In this document: positions 7,869 to 15,520 of the stretch, in pieces | Numbering within the stretch: the first letter of the stretch is position 1 | Layout of the letters: every line of letters starts with the position of its first letter | Origin: a virus | DNA length: 29,155 bases | Direction: 5' to 3' (one strand) | IMG/VR virus record: IMGVR_UViG_3300006033_000087 | Coordinates: 1 to 29,155 of that record | Notes under the pieces: generated by a model | Databases searched by the model: none | Seen by the model: the letters and a program-made list of their open reading frames with translations, nothing else | Told to the model about the DNA's origin: nothing | Made by a program: the position numbers and the translations under genes

Positions 7869-8030
7869 ATGAATACCACATTATTAATAGTGAATAAAAG
7901 CGGAAATGCTAAAATATTGAGAAGTAAACGTTTACAAGCCTATACAATTGAATGTAAGCGCATTAACACTTGTATTTACAGAAAAATAGAGGAAAATTTA
8001 AAACAACAATTCCAGGATAGTAAAATTTGA
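7869..8030 (+). CDS. Possible small protein, unknown
   Basis: A 53-residue frame from ATG 7869 (MNTTLLIVNKSGNAKILRS). The product is basic, with two Cys, a beta-like start and a helical end (IEENLKQQFQDS). It has no recognised motif. It stands alone in the terminase-portal gap, with no convincing ribosome binding site. It could be a genuine small phage gene or a chance frame. Confidence 0.3.
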   Translation: MNTTLLIVNKSGNAKILRSKRLQAYTIECKRINTCIYRKIEENLKQQFQDSKI

Positions 8031-8142
8031 GCTGACTGGTTAGTAAGAATCACTGTATAGCATTCTGAAAGAAGCATTGATATTGGTGCATAAAAGAATT
8101 TTGTCCTTTCATTTTAAGCCTGCCACCTCTGATCTTCGTATC

Positions 8143-8394
8143 ATGATTCATTTATCGAAGTTGGTAACATTGATGGAGCTTAAGGGCCGGGACAAAAAAC
8201 CGGTTCCCTTCTCTATGAAATTTATAAAGAGCACCGGTGAGATTGTGACTGTGAAGGAAGCTGTTTGCACCAGTAGTTACCATGGTGGGAATGATGGTGC
8301 AACAGTAAATATCATGTTTCTTCCATCAAAGGAGGTGCGTAAGGTAAAAGTGCTTTCAATTATTGAGTTCAACGGACAAGAAGTTTTCATATAG
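8143..8394 (+). CDS. Small conserved Bacteroidetes-phage protein, unknown function
   Basis: An 83-residue protein. The pattern LVTLMEL..(K)KPVPFSMKFIKSTGEIV, followed by a short loop and EVRKVKVLSIIEFNGQEV, resembles a small protein I have seen repeatedly in Bacteroidetes prophages next to packaging genes. I recall no function for it. It is beta-rich with no membrane segment. The start at ATG 8143 is chosen over 8077 because the recognisable pattern begins there and the upstream 22 residues look unrelated. It is followed after 2 nt by a tiny membrane protein and then the portal gene, probably one transcript. Confidence 0.65.
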   Translation: MIHLSKLVTLMELKGRDKKPVPFSMKFIKSTGEIVTVKEAVCTSSYHGGNDGATVNIMFLPSKEVRKVKVLSIIEFNGQEVFI

Positions 8395-8396
8395 CT

Positions 8397-8549
8397 ATGA
8401 AGGTGATTCCAAATTTATTTGATCATGATGCGGTTTTCTTCTGGTTGATGAAGGCCGGGTGTTTGTTCACGGCACTGAGCTGCATAGCAATGGCAGTACT
8501 GGTAGAGATGGGGATTAACCGTTTGCTTGATTTTTTAAATATTATTTGA
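8397..8549 (+). CDS. 50-residue single-span membrane protein
   Basis: A short frame starting MKVIPNLFDHDAVFFW, 2 nt after the stop of the preceding gene and ending 1 nt before the portal start, so it fills the gap exactly. Residues about 14-38 form one hydrophobic helix (FFWLMKAGCLFTALSCIAMA), followed by a short charged tail ending LLDFLNII. Tight packing between two genes argues it is real. Function is unknown; a membrane or holin-like accessory is possible but not supported by any motif. Confidence 0.6.
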   Translation: MKVIPNLFDHDAVFFWLMKAGCLFTALSCIAMAVLVEMGINRLLDFLNII

Positions 8550-8550
8550 G

Positions 8551-9963
8551 ATGGGAAAAAAGAAAGAATCGGCACCAGTTGGTGAGATCATTATACTTGA
8601 TGAGCTTGGATCGGCTTATTTGGGTGGCCAGAAGGTTGCTATCACAGTATTAAGGCAATCAAGGGATTTTATGGCTGATCCTGAGCGGACTCCACAGGCA
8701 TTTCAGATAAAAGATAAGCAGTATCGTGGTGAAGTTCCATGGGGTGAGAATAATGATTTACCTGCAGTAACTATCGGGAAGATATATAAGAATCCTGTGG
8801 TTTCTTCAGGTATCAAGTTTTCTATTGATACGCTTTATGGTGATGGAATAAAGTATGGGCGAATTATTGATAAGGATGGGGAAAAGGTATTCCAGGAAGC
8901 AAATGATATTGACGCAATAAATGAGTTTTTTGAGAATAACGATATAAACGGTTATCACTTGCAGTGTAGCAGTGATATGACGACTTTCTACAACGTGTTT
9001 GTGGAGATCATCTTCAACAGGAATAAAGAGATTGTGGCTTTAAGTGCAAAGGAAGCAGCTTTCTCAAGACTCGAAGAAATGGATCCCCAAACAGCCAGAG
9101 TAATGCATCATTTTTATTCTGCCAAATGGGGAACTTCCAATCTTGACCGGAATAAGGACATTGATGTTACCAGGGTGCTTGATTCACGCTGGCCACTGAG
9201 AGATTTGAAGATGATCATGGGGCAGTTACCGGGTCCGGATGGTGAGGATCCTAAGGATAGCATGACTGAAGAAAAGCTGTACCGGTTTATTATCCTGGTT
9301 AATTATCCGACTCCCGGAAGGCCATATTACCAGAAACCTTACTGGTTTTCAATATTTGAATCAGGGTGGTATGATTTTGCCTGTAAGATCCCTGAGTTTA
9401 AGAATGCCCTGATGGATAACCAGATGCAGATAAAGTACCACATCGAGTTATCTGAAGATTATTTCCCATCCATTTTCCGCAGTGAAGGGATCACTGATCA
9501 GGAGAAACAAAAAGCCAGGATTAAAAAAGAATACTCTGACCTTAATAAATTCCTAAGCGATCATAGGAATTCAGGGAAGTCAGTGATTTCATTTGTGAAG
9601 TATTCGCCTGATGGTAAGGAGCTTCGTAAGATGAAAATCAATGTGATTGATGACCAGATGAAGGATGGAAAGTATATTGAGGATTCGGAAGAGGCCAGCA
9701 ATGTAATGTCATACGGTATGAATGTGCATCCTTCGTTGATTGGCTCAAGCCCGGGTAAATCGAAAACTATTAATGGAACTGAGGCAAGGGAACTGTGGAT
9801 CATCAAGCAGAGCCAGATGAAGCCATTCCGTGACCGGCTGTTGATGCCTCTATACCTGATCAAGGCAATTAATAAGTGGCCTAAAGATATAGTTTTTGCC
9901 ATCCCAAACATGGTGCTTACAACCCTTGACAATGGCACTGGCAGTGAGAAGAAAATATCATAA
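8551..9963 (+). CDS. Portal protein (probable)
   Basis: A 470-residue protein following the terminase genes. It starts MGKKKESAPVGE, contains a GEVPWGENNDLP segment and a long central alpha/beta part with a stretch rich in Tyr/Trp/Pro (YYQKPYWFSIFESGWYDFA), and ends in helices. A conserved-looking NVMSYGMNVHPSLIG and GTEAREL(W) pattern (about residues 385-415) matches the region of phage portals that lies near the tunnel loop and late helices. There is no signal peptide. The length fits siphovirus portals (about 430-550). The call rests on place and general resemblance. Confidence 0.82.
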   Translation: MGKKKESAPVGEIIILDELGSAYLGGQKVAITVLRQSRDFMADPERTPQAFQIKDKQYRGEVPWGENNDLPAVTIGKIYKNPVVSSGIKFSIDTLYGDGIKYGRIIDKDGEKVFQEANDIDAINEFFENNDINGYHLQCSSDMTTFYNVFVEIIFNRNKEIVALSAKEAAFSRLEEMDPQTARVMHHFYSAKWGTSNLDRNKDIDVTRVLDSRWPLRDLKMIMGQLPGPDGEDPKDSMTEEKLYRFIILVNYPTPGRPYYQKPYWFSIFESGWYDFACKIPEFKNALMDNQMQIKYHIELSEDYFPSIFRSEGITDQEKQKARIKKEYSDLNKFLSDHRNSGKSVISFVKYSPDGKELRKMKINVIDDQMKDGKYIEDSEEASNVMSYGMNVHPSLIGSSPGKSKTINGTEARELWIIKQSQMKPFRDRLLMPLYLIKAINKWPKDIVFAIPNMVLTTLDNGTGSEKKIS

Positions 9964-9974
9964 AGCAAATTGAG

Positions 9975-10868
9975 ATGAAAGTACTTATAAAGACTATTGA
10001 GGAGTTGCAGAAGTTTCTGAAGGCAGATTCCACATTTCCGGTATCATCCATTGATGCTTACCAGCACGATGCGATTGATGATCAACTTAGGGAGGCTTTA
10101 GGTGATGAGCTTTGTGATGAGTTGATTGATTGGTATGCTGCTGGGGCTGCAACTGAGGAACATGATAATCTGGTTGCTCTGTTGGAATATGCCCAAAGGG
10201 TTGTGGCCAGGTTCGCTTTTATGAAAGCAGCTCCTAACCTTGACCTGAAGTTGATGGATAGTGGATTTGGTGTAGTTAGCACCAGTGATATGGCACCAGC
10301 ATCGAAGGACAGGGTTAACAGGTTTGTGGAGCAGTTGGAATCAGCCGGGTGGGATGCTGTGGAGCAGCTGCTGAGATTCCTGGAAAAGAATAAGGCTAAT
10401 TACCAGAATTGGACTGACAGTGATGCTTATACCATGGCTGTGAGGAACTTTATTAATTCAGCTGAGGAGTTTGATAAGTATGTGAATATAGGGAAGAGCC
10501 GGCTGAAGTTTAAGGAGCTTAGGAATGAGATGGATGTTGTTGAGATGCTGCAGGTGATACCTGTGATGGGAGAGCAGTTGGCTGATGAGATAAAGGATGA
10601 GATGAAAGATGGTTCACTATCAGAGGCAAATAAGAAGTTGCTTCCAATAGTGAAAAGAGCGGTTGCTTTTATTACTGCAGGCAAATTGAACTTAAATGCA
10701 AATGCTGCCAGGAATGGGGAGAGTTTCCTGAGCGAAATAAAGCGATTTCTTGATTCAAATGTGGATGATTATCCGCTTTATAAGGATTCGCTATACCTAG
10801 CTGAGAGAAATTATGAACGCTTTGAAAATAGCACTGATTACGGCTTTTTTGTAGGCGGGCAAGAATAA
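9975..10868 (+). CDS. Head-tail connector-type protein (DUF6712-like)
   Basis: A 297-residue, largely helical acidic protein. The N-terminus (MKVLIKTIEELQKFLKADSTFP) resembles the Bacteroidetes-phage family I recall as DUF6712, normally encoded just after the portal. Residues about 30-150 include YEA-like helical repeats and an EYAQRVVARFAFMKAAPNLDLKL segment. The second half is a further helical domain. In other phages this position holds the connector (adaptor) that binds the portal ring. The family name is from memory and needs a profile search. Confidence 0.6.
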   Translation: MKVLIKTIEELQKFLKADSTFPVSSIDAYQHDAIDDQLREALGDELCDELIDWYAAGAATEEHDNLVALLEYAQRVVARFAFMKAAPNLDLKLMDSGFGVVSTSDMAPASKDRVNRFVEQLESAGWDAVEQLLRFLEKNKANYQNWTDSDAYTMAVRNFINSAEEFDKYVNIGKSRLKFKELRNEMDVVEMLQVIPVMGEQLADEIKDEMKDGSLSEANKKLLPIVKRAVAFITAGKLNLNANAARNGESFLSEIKRFLDSNVDDYPLYKDSLYLAERNYERFENSTDYGFFVGGQE

Positions 10869-10891
10869 AAATCCCCAATACCTAACCAACC

Positions 10892-11299
10892 ATGGAAGAT
10901 CTTTTAAATTATTTACTCCCGTCACTTGGCTCTGGTGCCCTGATGACTTATGTTACGCATTTCCTGACAAAAAAAAAATATGCTCAGGAAGTAAACATGG
11001 CCCGCGCTGAGGCCAGAGGCAAAGAGCTTGACAATGTTGAAAAAGCAGCCACGATATGGAGGCAGCTTAGTGAGCAGATGAAAGCAACATTTGATGCAGA
11101 AATAGTGAGCTTACGTAACACGGTTACTGACCTGAATGCACAGGTATCCTCACTTAGCAAGCAGCTTGATAATACGAAAAAGGAGCTTGAAGAGACAAAG
11201 AAGGCTCTGAATGCATCAAGAAAAGAAAATGAACGCTTCAGTGAACAGTTAAAAATATTCAATAAAAACTTCAGCCATGAGAGCGCCAGTAAAGGGTAG
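10892..11299 (+). CDS. Membrane-anchored coiled-coil protein, lysis-cluster type
   Basis: A 135-residue protein with a short hydrophobic N-terminus (about residues 4-25, LLNYLLPSLGSGALMTYV), a basic KKK stop-transfer and a long charged coiled coil (about 45-130) with clear heptads. The last bases overlap the start of the M23 peptidase gene, so the two are probably translationally coupled. The layout fits a holin/spanin-like partner of the endolysin, in which a membrane anchor and coiled coil would span or act on the envelope. There is only one hydrophobic stretch, so a classical multi-span holin is not supported. The role is inferred from neighbours. Confidence 0.6.
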   Translation: MEDLLNYLLPSLGSGALMTYVTHFLTKKKYAQEVNMARAEARGKELDNVEKAATIWRQLSEQMKATFDAEIVSLRNTVTDLNAQVSSLSKQLDNTKKELEETKKALNASRKENERFSEQLKIFNKNFSHESASKG

Positions 11300-11657
11300 G
11301 ATTACCAGCGGATTCGGGGATCGAATTCACCCGATAACAAAGAAAAAAAGCTTCCATAATGGGATTGATATTGCTGTACCAGTTGGAACACCGGTGTTGG
11401 CTCCTGAGAATGGCAGGATAACTGAGGTGTGGGACCATCTGAAAGGCGGGGTTTGCCTGGCCATGGTTTCTTCATCAGGAACCAGGTATGGATTTGCGCA
11501 CCTGAGTCGCCGTTTAAGGAAGATTAATGAACGAGTGATTGAAGGGGAAGAGATTGCCCTCTCAGGGACCACAGGAGCCAGCACAGGGCCTCATTTACAT
11601 TTTACGGTAAAGAAGGGCGGGCAATGGCAAGACCCGGATAAATACTTTATTTTTTAG
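11277..11657 (+). CDS. M23-family peptidoglycan endopeptidase (endolysin candidate)
   Basis: A 126-residue LytM/M23 zinc metallopeptidase, essentially just the catalytic domain. Zinc ligands are visible as His27 and Asp31 in HNGID and His108 in the PHLHF motif (His106-x-His108), with His75 (FAHL) as the extra catalytic His. The sequence begins RAPVKGRITSGFGDRIHP, the usual first strand of the domain. No signal peptide is present, so export would depend on a holin or on delivery from the virion. It starts inside the 3' end of the upstream coiled-coil gene. It should cleave peptide cross-links in the cell wall during lysis. Confidence 0.92.
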   Translation: MRAPVKGRITSGFGDRIHPITKKKSFHNGIDIAVPVGTPVLAPENGRITEVWDHLKGGVCLAMVSSSGTRYGFAHLSRRLRKINERVIEGEEIALSGTTGASTGPHLHFTVKKGGQWQDPDKYFIF

Positions 11658-11661
11658 AGAC

Positions 11662-12249
11662 ATGAAAAATTTAATAGCTTATGTGATAATTGGGGTGCTG
11701 CTGGCTACTTTGTTCTTTACAAGGGAGTGCCAGCGGCCTGAGGATCCTCAGAAACCGGATGTGGTAATTGATACCATTATTGATACTGTTTATGTTGATA
11801 CGGTGGTTGAAAAGCCTGTGCCTTATTATATACATGATTCTTTTCCTGTGATATTACCCATTGATACTTCGCAGGTTGTTGATGACTACTATAAGTATAA
11901 GGTTTATAAAGTGATGCTAAAGAATGATTCAACTGCAAAGCTTGAGCTTGAGGCATCGGTATATAAAAATGAGTTGGACAGGGTTAAGCTATCAGGTACT
12001 ATCCATAATAGGGTAATCATCAGGACTGAGACAATTGAGAAGATTATTCCTGAAAGGCGAAAAAAGGTATTTGTGGGTGCTCAAGTAAGTTCTCAGTTTG
12101 AGGTTCTTGATTCGGAGTTAAAGATTAATCCAGGGTTAGCGATCGGGCTGATGTATCAATCAAAGAAAGATCATGCTTATTCAATAGGATACGATCCATT
12201 TAATAAGGCCGTTTACGGGACTGTTTGGTATAAGATTTCGTTTAAGTGA
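11662..12249 (+). CDS. Membrane-anchored periplasmic protein (DUF6808-like), lysis cluster
   Basis: A 195-residue protein with an N-terminal hydrophobic anchor (about residues 4-20, IAYVIIGVLLATLFF), then a Cys and a Pro-rich, Thr/Asp/Val-rich segment with repeated DTxxDTVYVDTVVEKP, a coiled middle (about 80-130) and a beta-rich end (KVFVGAQVSSQFEVLDSEL to the end). The order anchor, DT repeats and terminal beta hairpins matches the small Bacteroidetes-phage family that I recall as DUF6808. It starts 4 nt after the endopeptidase gene. A spanin-like role in the last step of lysis is an inference from position only. Confidence 0.55.
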   Translation: MKNLIAYVIIGVLLATLFFTRECQRPEDPQKPDVVIDTIIDTVYVDTVVEKPVPYYIHDSFPVILPIDTSQVVDDYYKYKVYKVMLKNDSTAKLELEASVYKNELDRVKLSGTIHNRVIIRTETIEKIIPERRKKVFVGAQVSSQFEVLDSELKINPGLAIGLMYQSKKDHAYSIGYDPFNKAVYGTVWYKISFK

Positions 12250-12256
12250 CCACATC

Positions 12257-13129
12257 ATGAAAGTATTGACTATAAATGCGGAGAAGTTTCATTTGCCGGG
12301 TAGCTGGAACGAGCTTACACCGGATGCGTTATTAAGAGTTGCCCAACTGGCCGGTGATGAAAGATCTGTTGCTGATTTTAAGCTTAAGGCGTTGCTTAAG
12401 ATCACAGGTTTGAGGTTAGTTGAACGTAATCCGGTGGTTGTAGATGGGGAACTGCATTATTACCTGAGGACTCCCGGTAAAAATGTTTACCTGGTAACAG
12501 TGGATGAGATTAATGATGTGATTGATTATCTTGATTTCATGTTTGATTATGAGGAAAAGAAAGGGCAAGTGACGTGCGTATTGTCATCAAAACTGACAAA
12601 GAATTTGATTGGAGCTGTAAGGGTTGGTGATGAAATATGGCATGGACCGGCAGATGGATTGTCAAACCTGAAGACCGGGGAATATATCAGGGCTGAGACT
12701 TGTTTGCATCACTTCAATACAAGAAAGAATATTAACTACTTGTTTATGCTTTTTGCCACGTTATGGCGGCCAGCTGCAGAGAAGCCTATTTCGACAGATA
12801 TCAGAGAGCCTTTTGATGACGGACTGGTTGAAGACAGGGCAATGAAAGTTAAAAAAGTGCCTCATGATGTTTTACTTGCTTCCCTGCTATTTTTTTCCGG
12901 ATGCAGGAAAATGCTAAGTGAGAAGTTTGAGCATGCCTCAAGTGGGAAGAAAGGTGGCAAGGAAGATGTTTTTATGAGTTTTATGCGGATGGTTAACGGG
13001 CTTGCAAATAACGATGTTACCAAACATGAGGCTGTTAGGCAGAGTTATCTTATGGAGATGATGGTTACCATTGATGAGATGGCAAGGCAAGCAGAGGAAA
13101 TGGAAAAGAAACTTAAAAAAAATAAGTAA
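12257..13129 (+). CDS. Phage neck/tail-region protein, unknown function
   Basis: A 290-residue protein without a recognised domain. It starts with a beta-rich portion (MKVLTINAEKFHLPGSWNELTP), then a helical middle with a Trp/His-rich patch (GEYIRAETCLHHFNTR) and a hydrophobic LFMLFATLWRP segment, and ends in a Lys/Glu-rich helix. I have seen similar proteins between the lysis-type cluster and tail-completion genes in Bacteroidetes prophages, always of unknown function. The TAATG junction with the next gene shows translational coupling. A tail-assembly or connector role is possible. Confidence 0.6.
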   Translation: MKVLTINAEKFHLPGSWNELTPDALLRVAQLAGDERSVADFKLKALLKITGLRLVERNPVVVDGELHYYLRTPGKNVYLVTVDEINDVIDYLDFMFDYEEKKGQVTCVLSSKLTKNLIGAVRVGDEIWHGPADGLSNLKTGEYIRAETCLHHFNTRKNINYLFMLFATLWRPAAEKPISTDIREPFDDGLVEDRAMKVKKVPHDVLLASLLFFSGCRKMLSEKFEHASSGKKGGKEDVFMSFMRMVNGLANNDVTKHEAVRQSYLMEMMVTIDEMARQAEEMEKKLKKNK

Positions 13130-13647
13130 TGTTTGATTTTGCAGGGTATTTTGAAAATATAGCAAGGAAGTTAAAGGCTATTGGCCATACCGATAGTCAG
13201 AAGCATTTCTTCAGGTCAACTCAGGCTGTTCATCCGGAAGAGTTACTTAAGCAGGGATCAGTTGCCCGGTATCCTGCCCTTGTAATTATTGAGAGGGCTG
13301 ATGGAAGGATGATTGACAGGGACTCGGATAATTTACTCACTAAAGAGCTGTATGCCTTCCAGATCCTGATGCCGGCCGCTGATCAGGCACCCGATGCCAT
13401 TGAAACGGTAATGGGACAGTGTAAAGAGATCTATAAGAAGATTGTGGCCAAGATGATCAGGGATAAAAAGGCTGATATGAAGGTTGCAATAACTATGCAG
13501 CAAACAGGATTGCGAAACCTTGAAACAGCTGATATAAGTTACCAGCAGATAGGGCCAATGGGTGATAATTTATATGGGCTTTATGTAAGCTTCTCGATTG
13601 TGGATCCTGCAGGCGTTAAGTTTAATCAGGATGACTGGATTGAATAA
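13129..13647 (+). CDS. Tail-completion/neck-type protein (probable)
   Basis: A 172-residue protein starting within the stop codon of the upstream gene (TAATG). The mixed alpha/beta layout contains YPALVIIE, then ELYAFQILMPA, a helical middle and a last part ending LYGLYVSFSIVDPAG. This beta-sheet plus helix pattern is typical of siphovirus tail-terminator/completion proteins, which cap the tail tube below the head, but no signature was detected. The following gene begins 3 nt later, and together they form the expected neck-protein pair before the tail genes. Confidence 0.58.
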   Translation: MFDFAGYFENIARKLKAIGHTDSQKHFFRSTQAVHPEELLKQGSVARYPALVIIERADGRMIDRDSDNLLTKELYAFQILMPAADQAPDAIETVMGQCKEIYKKIVAKMIRDKKADMKVAITMQQTGLRNLETADISYQQIGPMGDNLYGLYVSFSIVDPAGVKFNQDDWIE

Positions 13648-13650
13648 GCT

Positions 13651-14157
13651 ATGGGTGCTGAAAATCTTGATATCAATAAAACACTTGAGGCATGGGCTGA
13701 TATTGTGTTAAAAATTTGGCTGGAAAAAATGCTTGATCTTAAGATAGGTCTCACTTACCAATTAGCCGACTCATTAGAACAGCATGTTATTTCGGAAGCC
13801 AATGGAGATATTGCAAGGATTGAGTTTGCCTTTAAGTATTACGGAAAGTTTGTTGACATGGGGGTTGGTAATGGCGTTGGTATAGCCAGTGATTATGTTT
13901 TGACCCGCAAACGCAGATTTACCGGTGAAGGAGTTGGCACCAAGAGAGTAGCGAAACCGTGGTACAATAAACCATTATGGTCAGAGACCAGTAAGTTGAT
14001 TGAAATACTTGCAAAGAAATATGCTCTTTCTGGAATGATAACAATAGTTGAAAATGTTGATGATAATGCCAAGTACTGGGAAAAGACCTGGAAACAGGGT
14101 TATGTTTCTCCTAATGTTGCTGATGGTACATTTAGTGATATGGCTAACAGTTATTGA
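13651..14157 (+). CDS. HK97 gp10-like/neck protein (probable)
   Basis: A 168-residue protein with a helical N-terminus, a central FKYYGKFVDMGVGNGVG motif and a RRFTG...KPWYNKPLW segment. The YG-x-FVDMGVG pattern with downstream basic-aromatic PWYNK is familiar from gp10-type tail-completion proteins of Bacteroidetes prophages, where the first strand and helix of the fold carry it. It is adjacent to another neck-type gene and is the last gene before the accessory region. No signal peptide or membrane segment is present. Function as a head-tail joining subunit is likely but assigned by pattern memory. Confidence 0.6.
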   Translation: MGAENLDINKTLEAWADIVLKIWLEKMLDLKIGLTYQLADSLEQHVISEANGDIARIEFAFKYYGKFVDMGVGNGVGIASDYVLTRKRRFTGEGVGTKRVAKPWYNKPLWSETSKLIEILAKKYALSGMITIVENVDDNAKYWEKTWKQGYVSPNVADGTFSDMANSY

Positions 14158-14268
14158 TTACTCCAGTATTTGCAGTTAAAGAGTGAATCCTAAGAAAGTT
14201 ATCAACAATGTATTTTTTCTCATAAAATAGTATTTACTTGTAGTTACTAACTAAAAAAAAGTAAAACT

Positions 14269-14802
14269 ATGGAAAGTGCATTATTAAGATTTGCTAAAGT
14301 GACCAGGTATTCTGGTTTGAACTTTCAATCATCAGACATAGACCGCATAGCTGGCTATATCTTAAGCGAAATGAAGGATATAAATATTATGTATCCAGGA
14401 AAACAAAGTTTAAAGGATCTGAACGATGAGGAAAAGAAAAAATTACATGATGTTGTAAATGAGCAATTAGTTCACTGGTCAGAACTACAAAAACAGGAAT
14501 TTATTAACACTGAGCAGGGAGTTAAGTTAATTCCGGAGGGATACCAAGTTATTATTCATAGTGCCAGTTGGTTAAATAAGGAAGTTGATTTTAGTTTTAT
14601 TCCTTACTCGCGAGAGTATTATTGTGTTATTACAAATAATAAGTACCTCGTTTCTATTGAACAGTATACTGATGTAACGGAATCCAGCATTGTGGCTTTT
14701 CAAAGTGTTGTGTTAAATCAGGGAGAGTGGATTTGGTCAATAGGAATTGATGCCAACAAATCAGTGATTAAAAATGTGTCCTTTCGAAATAATAGGTTAT
14801 AA
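14269..14802 (+). CDS. Accessory (moron-like) protein, unknown function
   Basis: A 177-residue cytoplasmic protein with no recognised domain. The N-terminal half is helical and charged (LKDLNDEEKKKLHDVVNEQL); the C-terminal half is beta-rich with several Tyr and Trp (VIIHSASWLNKEVDFSFIPYS). It is separated from the neck genes by a 111-nt AT-rich gap and followed by another isolated gene, unlike the tightly packed structural genes. That spacing suggests an independently acquired gene. A role in superinfection exclusion or host interaction is only a guess. Confidence 0.55.
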   Translation: MESALLRFAKVTRYSGLNFQSSDIDRIAGYILSEMKDINIMYPGKQSLKDLNDEEKKKLHDVVNEQLVHWSELQKQEFINTEQGVKLIPEGYQVIIHSASWLNKEVDFSFIPYSREYYCVITNNKYLVSIEQYTDVTESSIVAFQSVVLNQGEWIWSIGIDANKSVIKNVSFRNNRL

Positions 14803-14809
14803 TGGACAT

Positions 14810-14841
14810 TTGAGTCTCTTTTTATTACACTTTATTGTTTC
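14810..14841 (+). promoter_or_regulatory. Possible Bacteroidetes-type promoter, imperfect
   Basis: TTTG (14810-14813) lies 20 nt before TATTGTTT (14834-14841), which matches TAnnTTTG imperfectly. It would place a start just ahead of the secreted-protein gene at 14857. It is a weaker match than the promoter at 15345. Confidence 0.3.
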
Positions 14842-14856
14842 ACAAAAATTAAGAGC

Positions 14857-15276
14857 ATGAAAAAGCTGATTATGCTGATGATCCTGATGGCAGGATTTGT
14901 GGTATGCCAGGCGATGGAGAAGCATCCGCCCGGCGAGCCTCAGAATGTGGTAACGCAAACTTTGAATGACCTCGTTGTTCCTGATGGTTCAATGTTGTTC
15001 AATGTAGTTCAAAGCTACGCGTTCAATGTTGTTGAAGATTATGTTTTCCTGCAGGAGTTTAGCAATAGCTTAACTTCTATGAAGGAGGAAAGATTAACTG
15101 CTTATTGCGCTAACCTTGAGAGGTGGTATCCATTGTCAGCCGGCGGCATTGCTTATGCGGATAGCAAGGGCCCGTTAAAATGTAATAGCTACACTCAGAA
15201 TTTGATTCAATACTACCCGGATGGATTAATTGAAGAGGCACTATGGTTGAAAAACGAGTGTATAAGACAGTGTTAG
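14857..15276 (+). CDS. Secreted accessory protein with signal peptide
   Basis: A 139-residue protein with a clear signal peptide (MKKLIMLMILMAGFVVCQA, with cleavage likely after VCQA). A lipobox is not convincing because the residues before the Cys do not fit the usual pattern. The mature part has three Cys near the end (AYCANLERW, KCNSYTQ, NECIRQC), suggesting disulphides outside the cytoplasm. It is followed by a strong terminator (15304-15333). An exported phage accessory protein beside an isolated promoter and terminator is typical of a moron expressed in the lysogen, for instance to alter the cell surface, but no domain identifies its action. Confidence 0.65.
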   Translation: MKKLIMLMILMAGFVVCQAMEKHPPGEPQNVVTQTLNDLVVPDGSMLFNVVQSYAFNVVEDYVFLQEFSNSLTSMKEERLTAYCANLERWYPLSAGGIAYADSKGPLKCNSYTQNLIQYYPDGLIEEALWLKNECIRQC

Positions 15277-15303
15277 TTTCATGATTGATGGTTATATTGG
15301 TTT

Positions 15304-15333
15304 AAGCCCCTGCTTCGTCAGGGGCTTTTTTTT
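15304..15333 (+). terminator. Intrinsic terminator (first of a near-identical pair)
   Basis: AAGCCCCTG (15304-15312) pairs with CAGGGGCTT (15319-15327) over CTTCGT, followed by an unbroken run of T (15326-15333). Almost the same hairpin recurs at 15849-15878. Confidence 0.93.
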
Positions 15334-15344
15334 GTGAAAATAAA

Positions 15345-15375
15345 TTTGACTTTCGTGTATTAGTGTGTATATTTG
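15345..15375 (+). promoter_or_regulatory. Bacteroidetes-type promoter (TTTG / TAnnTTTG)
   Basis: TTTG (15345-15348) is followed after 19 nt by TATATTTG (15368-15375), an exact fit to the Bacteroidetes -33/-7 consensus and its usual 19-21 nt spacing. It lies just behind a terminator, so it should start a new transcript near 15382 that carries RNA element A as its leader. Confidence 0.75.
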
Positions 15376-15397
15376 TAGTGTAAAAAATCATCAATCA

Positions 15398-15520
15398 ATG
15401 AATTTCCTAAGAACTTATATAGGGCGAAGCCCTGAGTGTCCAGATTCCGTGAGGTTTCTGGCGGTATTGATGATACCGTTACAACACTCAGGGCTTCGCT
15501 TTTTAGGAGATCTTTTATGA
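15398..15520 (+). CDS. Possible leader peptide crossing RNA element A
   Basis: A 40-residue frame (MNFLRTYIGRSPECPDSV...) whose TGA stop overlaps the ATG of the next gene as ATGA. It runs through the whole structured element, so its translation would unfold the RNA and could couple to the gene behind. Its frame is not conserved through the second copy of the element (one base difference between 15442 and 15450 shifts the frame), so the RNA, not the peptide, appears to be what is conserved. Confidence 0.3.
   Translation: MNFLRTYIGRSPECPDSVRFLAVLMIPLQHSGLRFLGDLL
15424..15499 (+). ncRNA. Structured leader RNA, element A (three-way junction)
   Basis: P1: GCGAAGCCCTGAGTGT (15424-15439) pairs over all 16 positions with 15484-15499. 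P2: CCAGA (15440-15444) pairs with TCTGG (15457-15461), and an inner CC/GG closes a GTGA tetraloop (15449-15452) across a UU/UU internal loop. P3: CGGTAT (15462-15467) pairs with ATACCG (15473-15478). The linker from P3 to P1 is TTACA. A homologous copy at 22332-22407 keeps every helix with compensatory changes. It begins about 40 nt after the predicted transcription start and ends 17 nt before the start codon at 15517. A TTTTT run follows P1, so attenuation is also possible. No named RNA family is recognised. Confidence 0.82.
15505..15509 (+). promoter_or_regulatory. Shine-Dalgarno AGGAG deciding the start at 15517
   Basis: AGGAG with 7 nt to ATG 15517, between the 3' strand of the RNA element and the gene. 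It supports this start over an in-frame ATG at 15436 that lies inside the RNA structure. Such strong sites are uncommon in this window. Confidence 0.7.

Larger units (their letters stand above)
7708..8142 (+). other. Sparsely coding stretch between large terminase and portal module
   Basis: These 435 bases hold one weakly supported small reading frame (7869-8030) and a GC-rich segment (about 7735-7825) that can fold. Two lines counted by hand give 31 of 60 G/C at 7741-7800 and 18 of 20 at 7801-7820, against roughly 40 percent around it. I see no tRNA cloverleaf, no promoter matching TTTG / TAnnTTTG and no U-tract terminator. The rest appears featureless AT-rich sequence. Confidence 0.6.

Noticed and set aside
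15440-15461. GTCCGTGAGG in the repeated RNA element resembles stem II of hammerhead ribozymes
   Set aside because: Neither copy has the CUGAUGA and GAAA core segments required for a hammerhead. Only the GUGA loop and two flanking pairs are shared.
15424-15499. The 16-bp inverted repeat as an invertible DNA switch for the nearby recombinase
   Set aside because: The interior is conserved in sequence and orientation between the copies, and inner hairpins also show compensatory changes, which points to RNA folding. The interior is also very short for an invertible segment.
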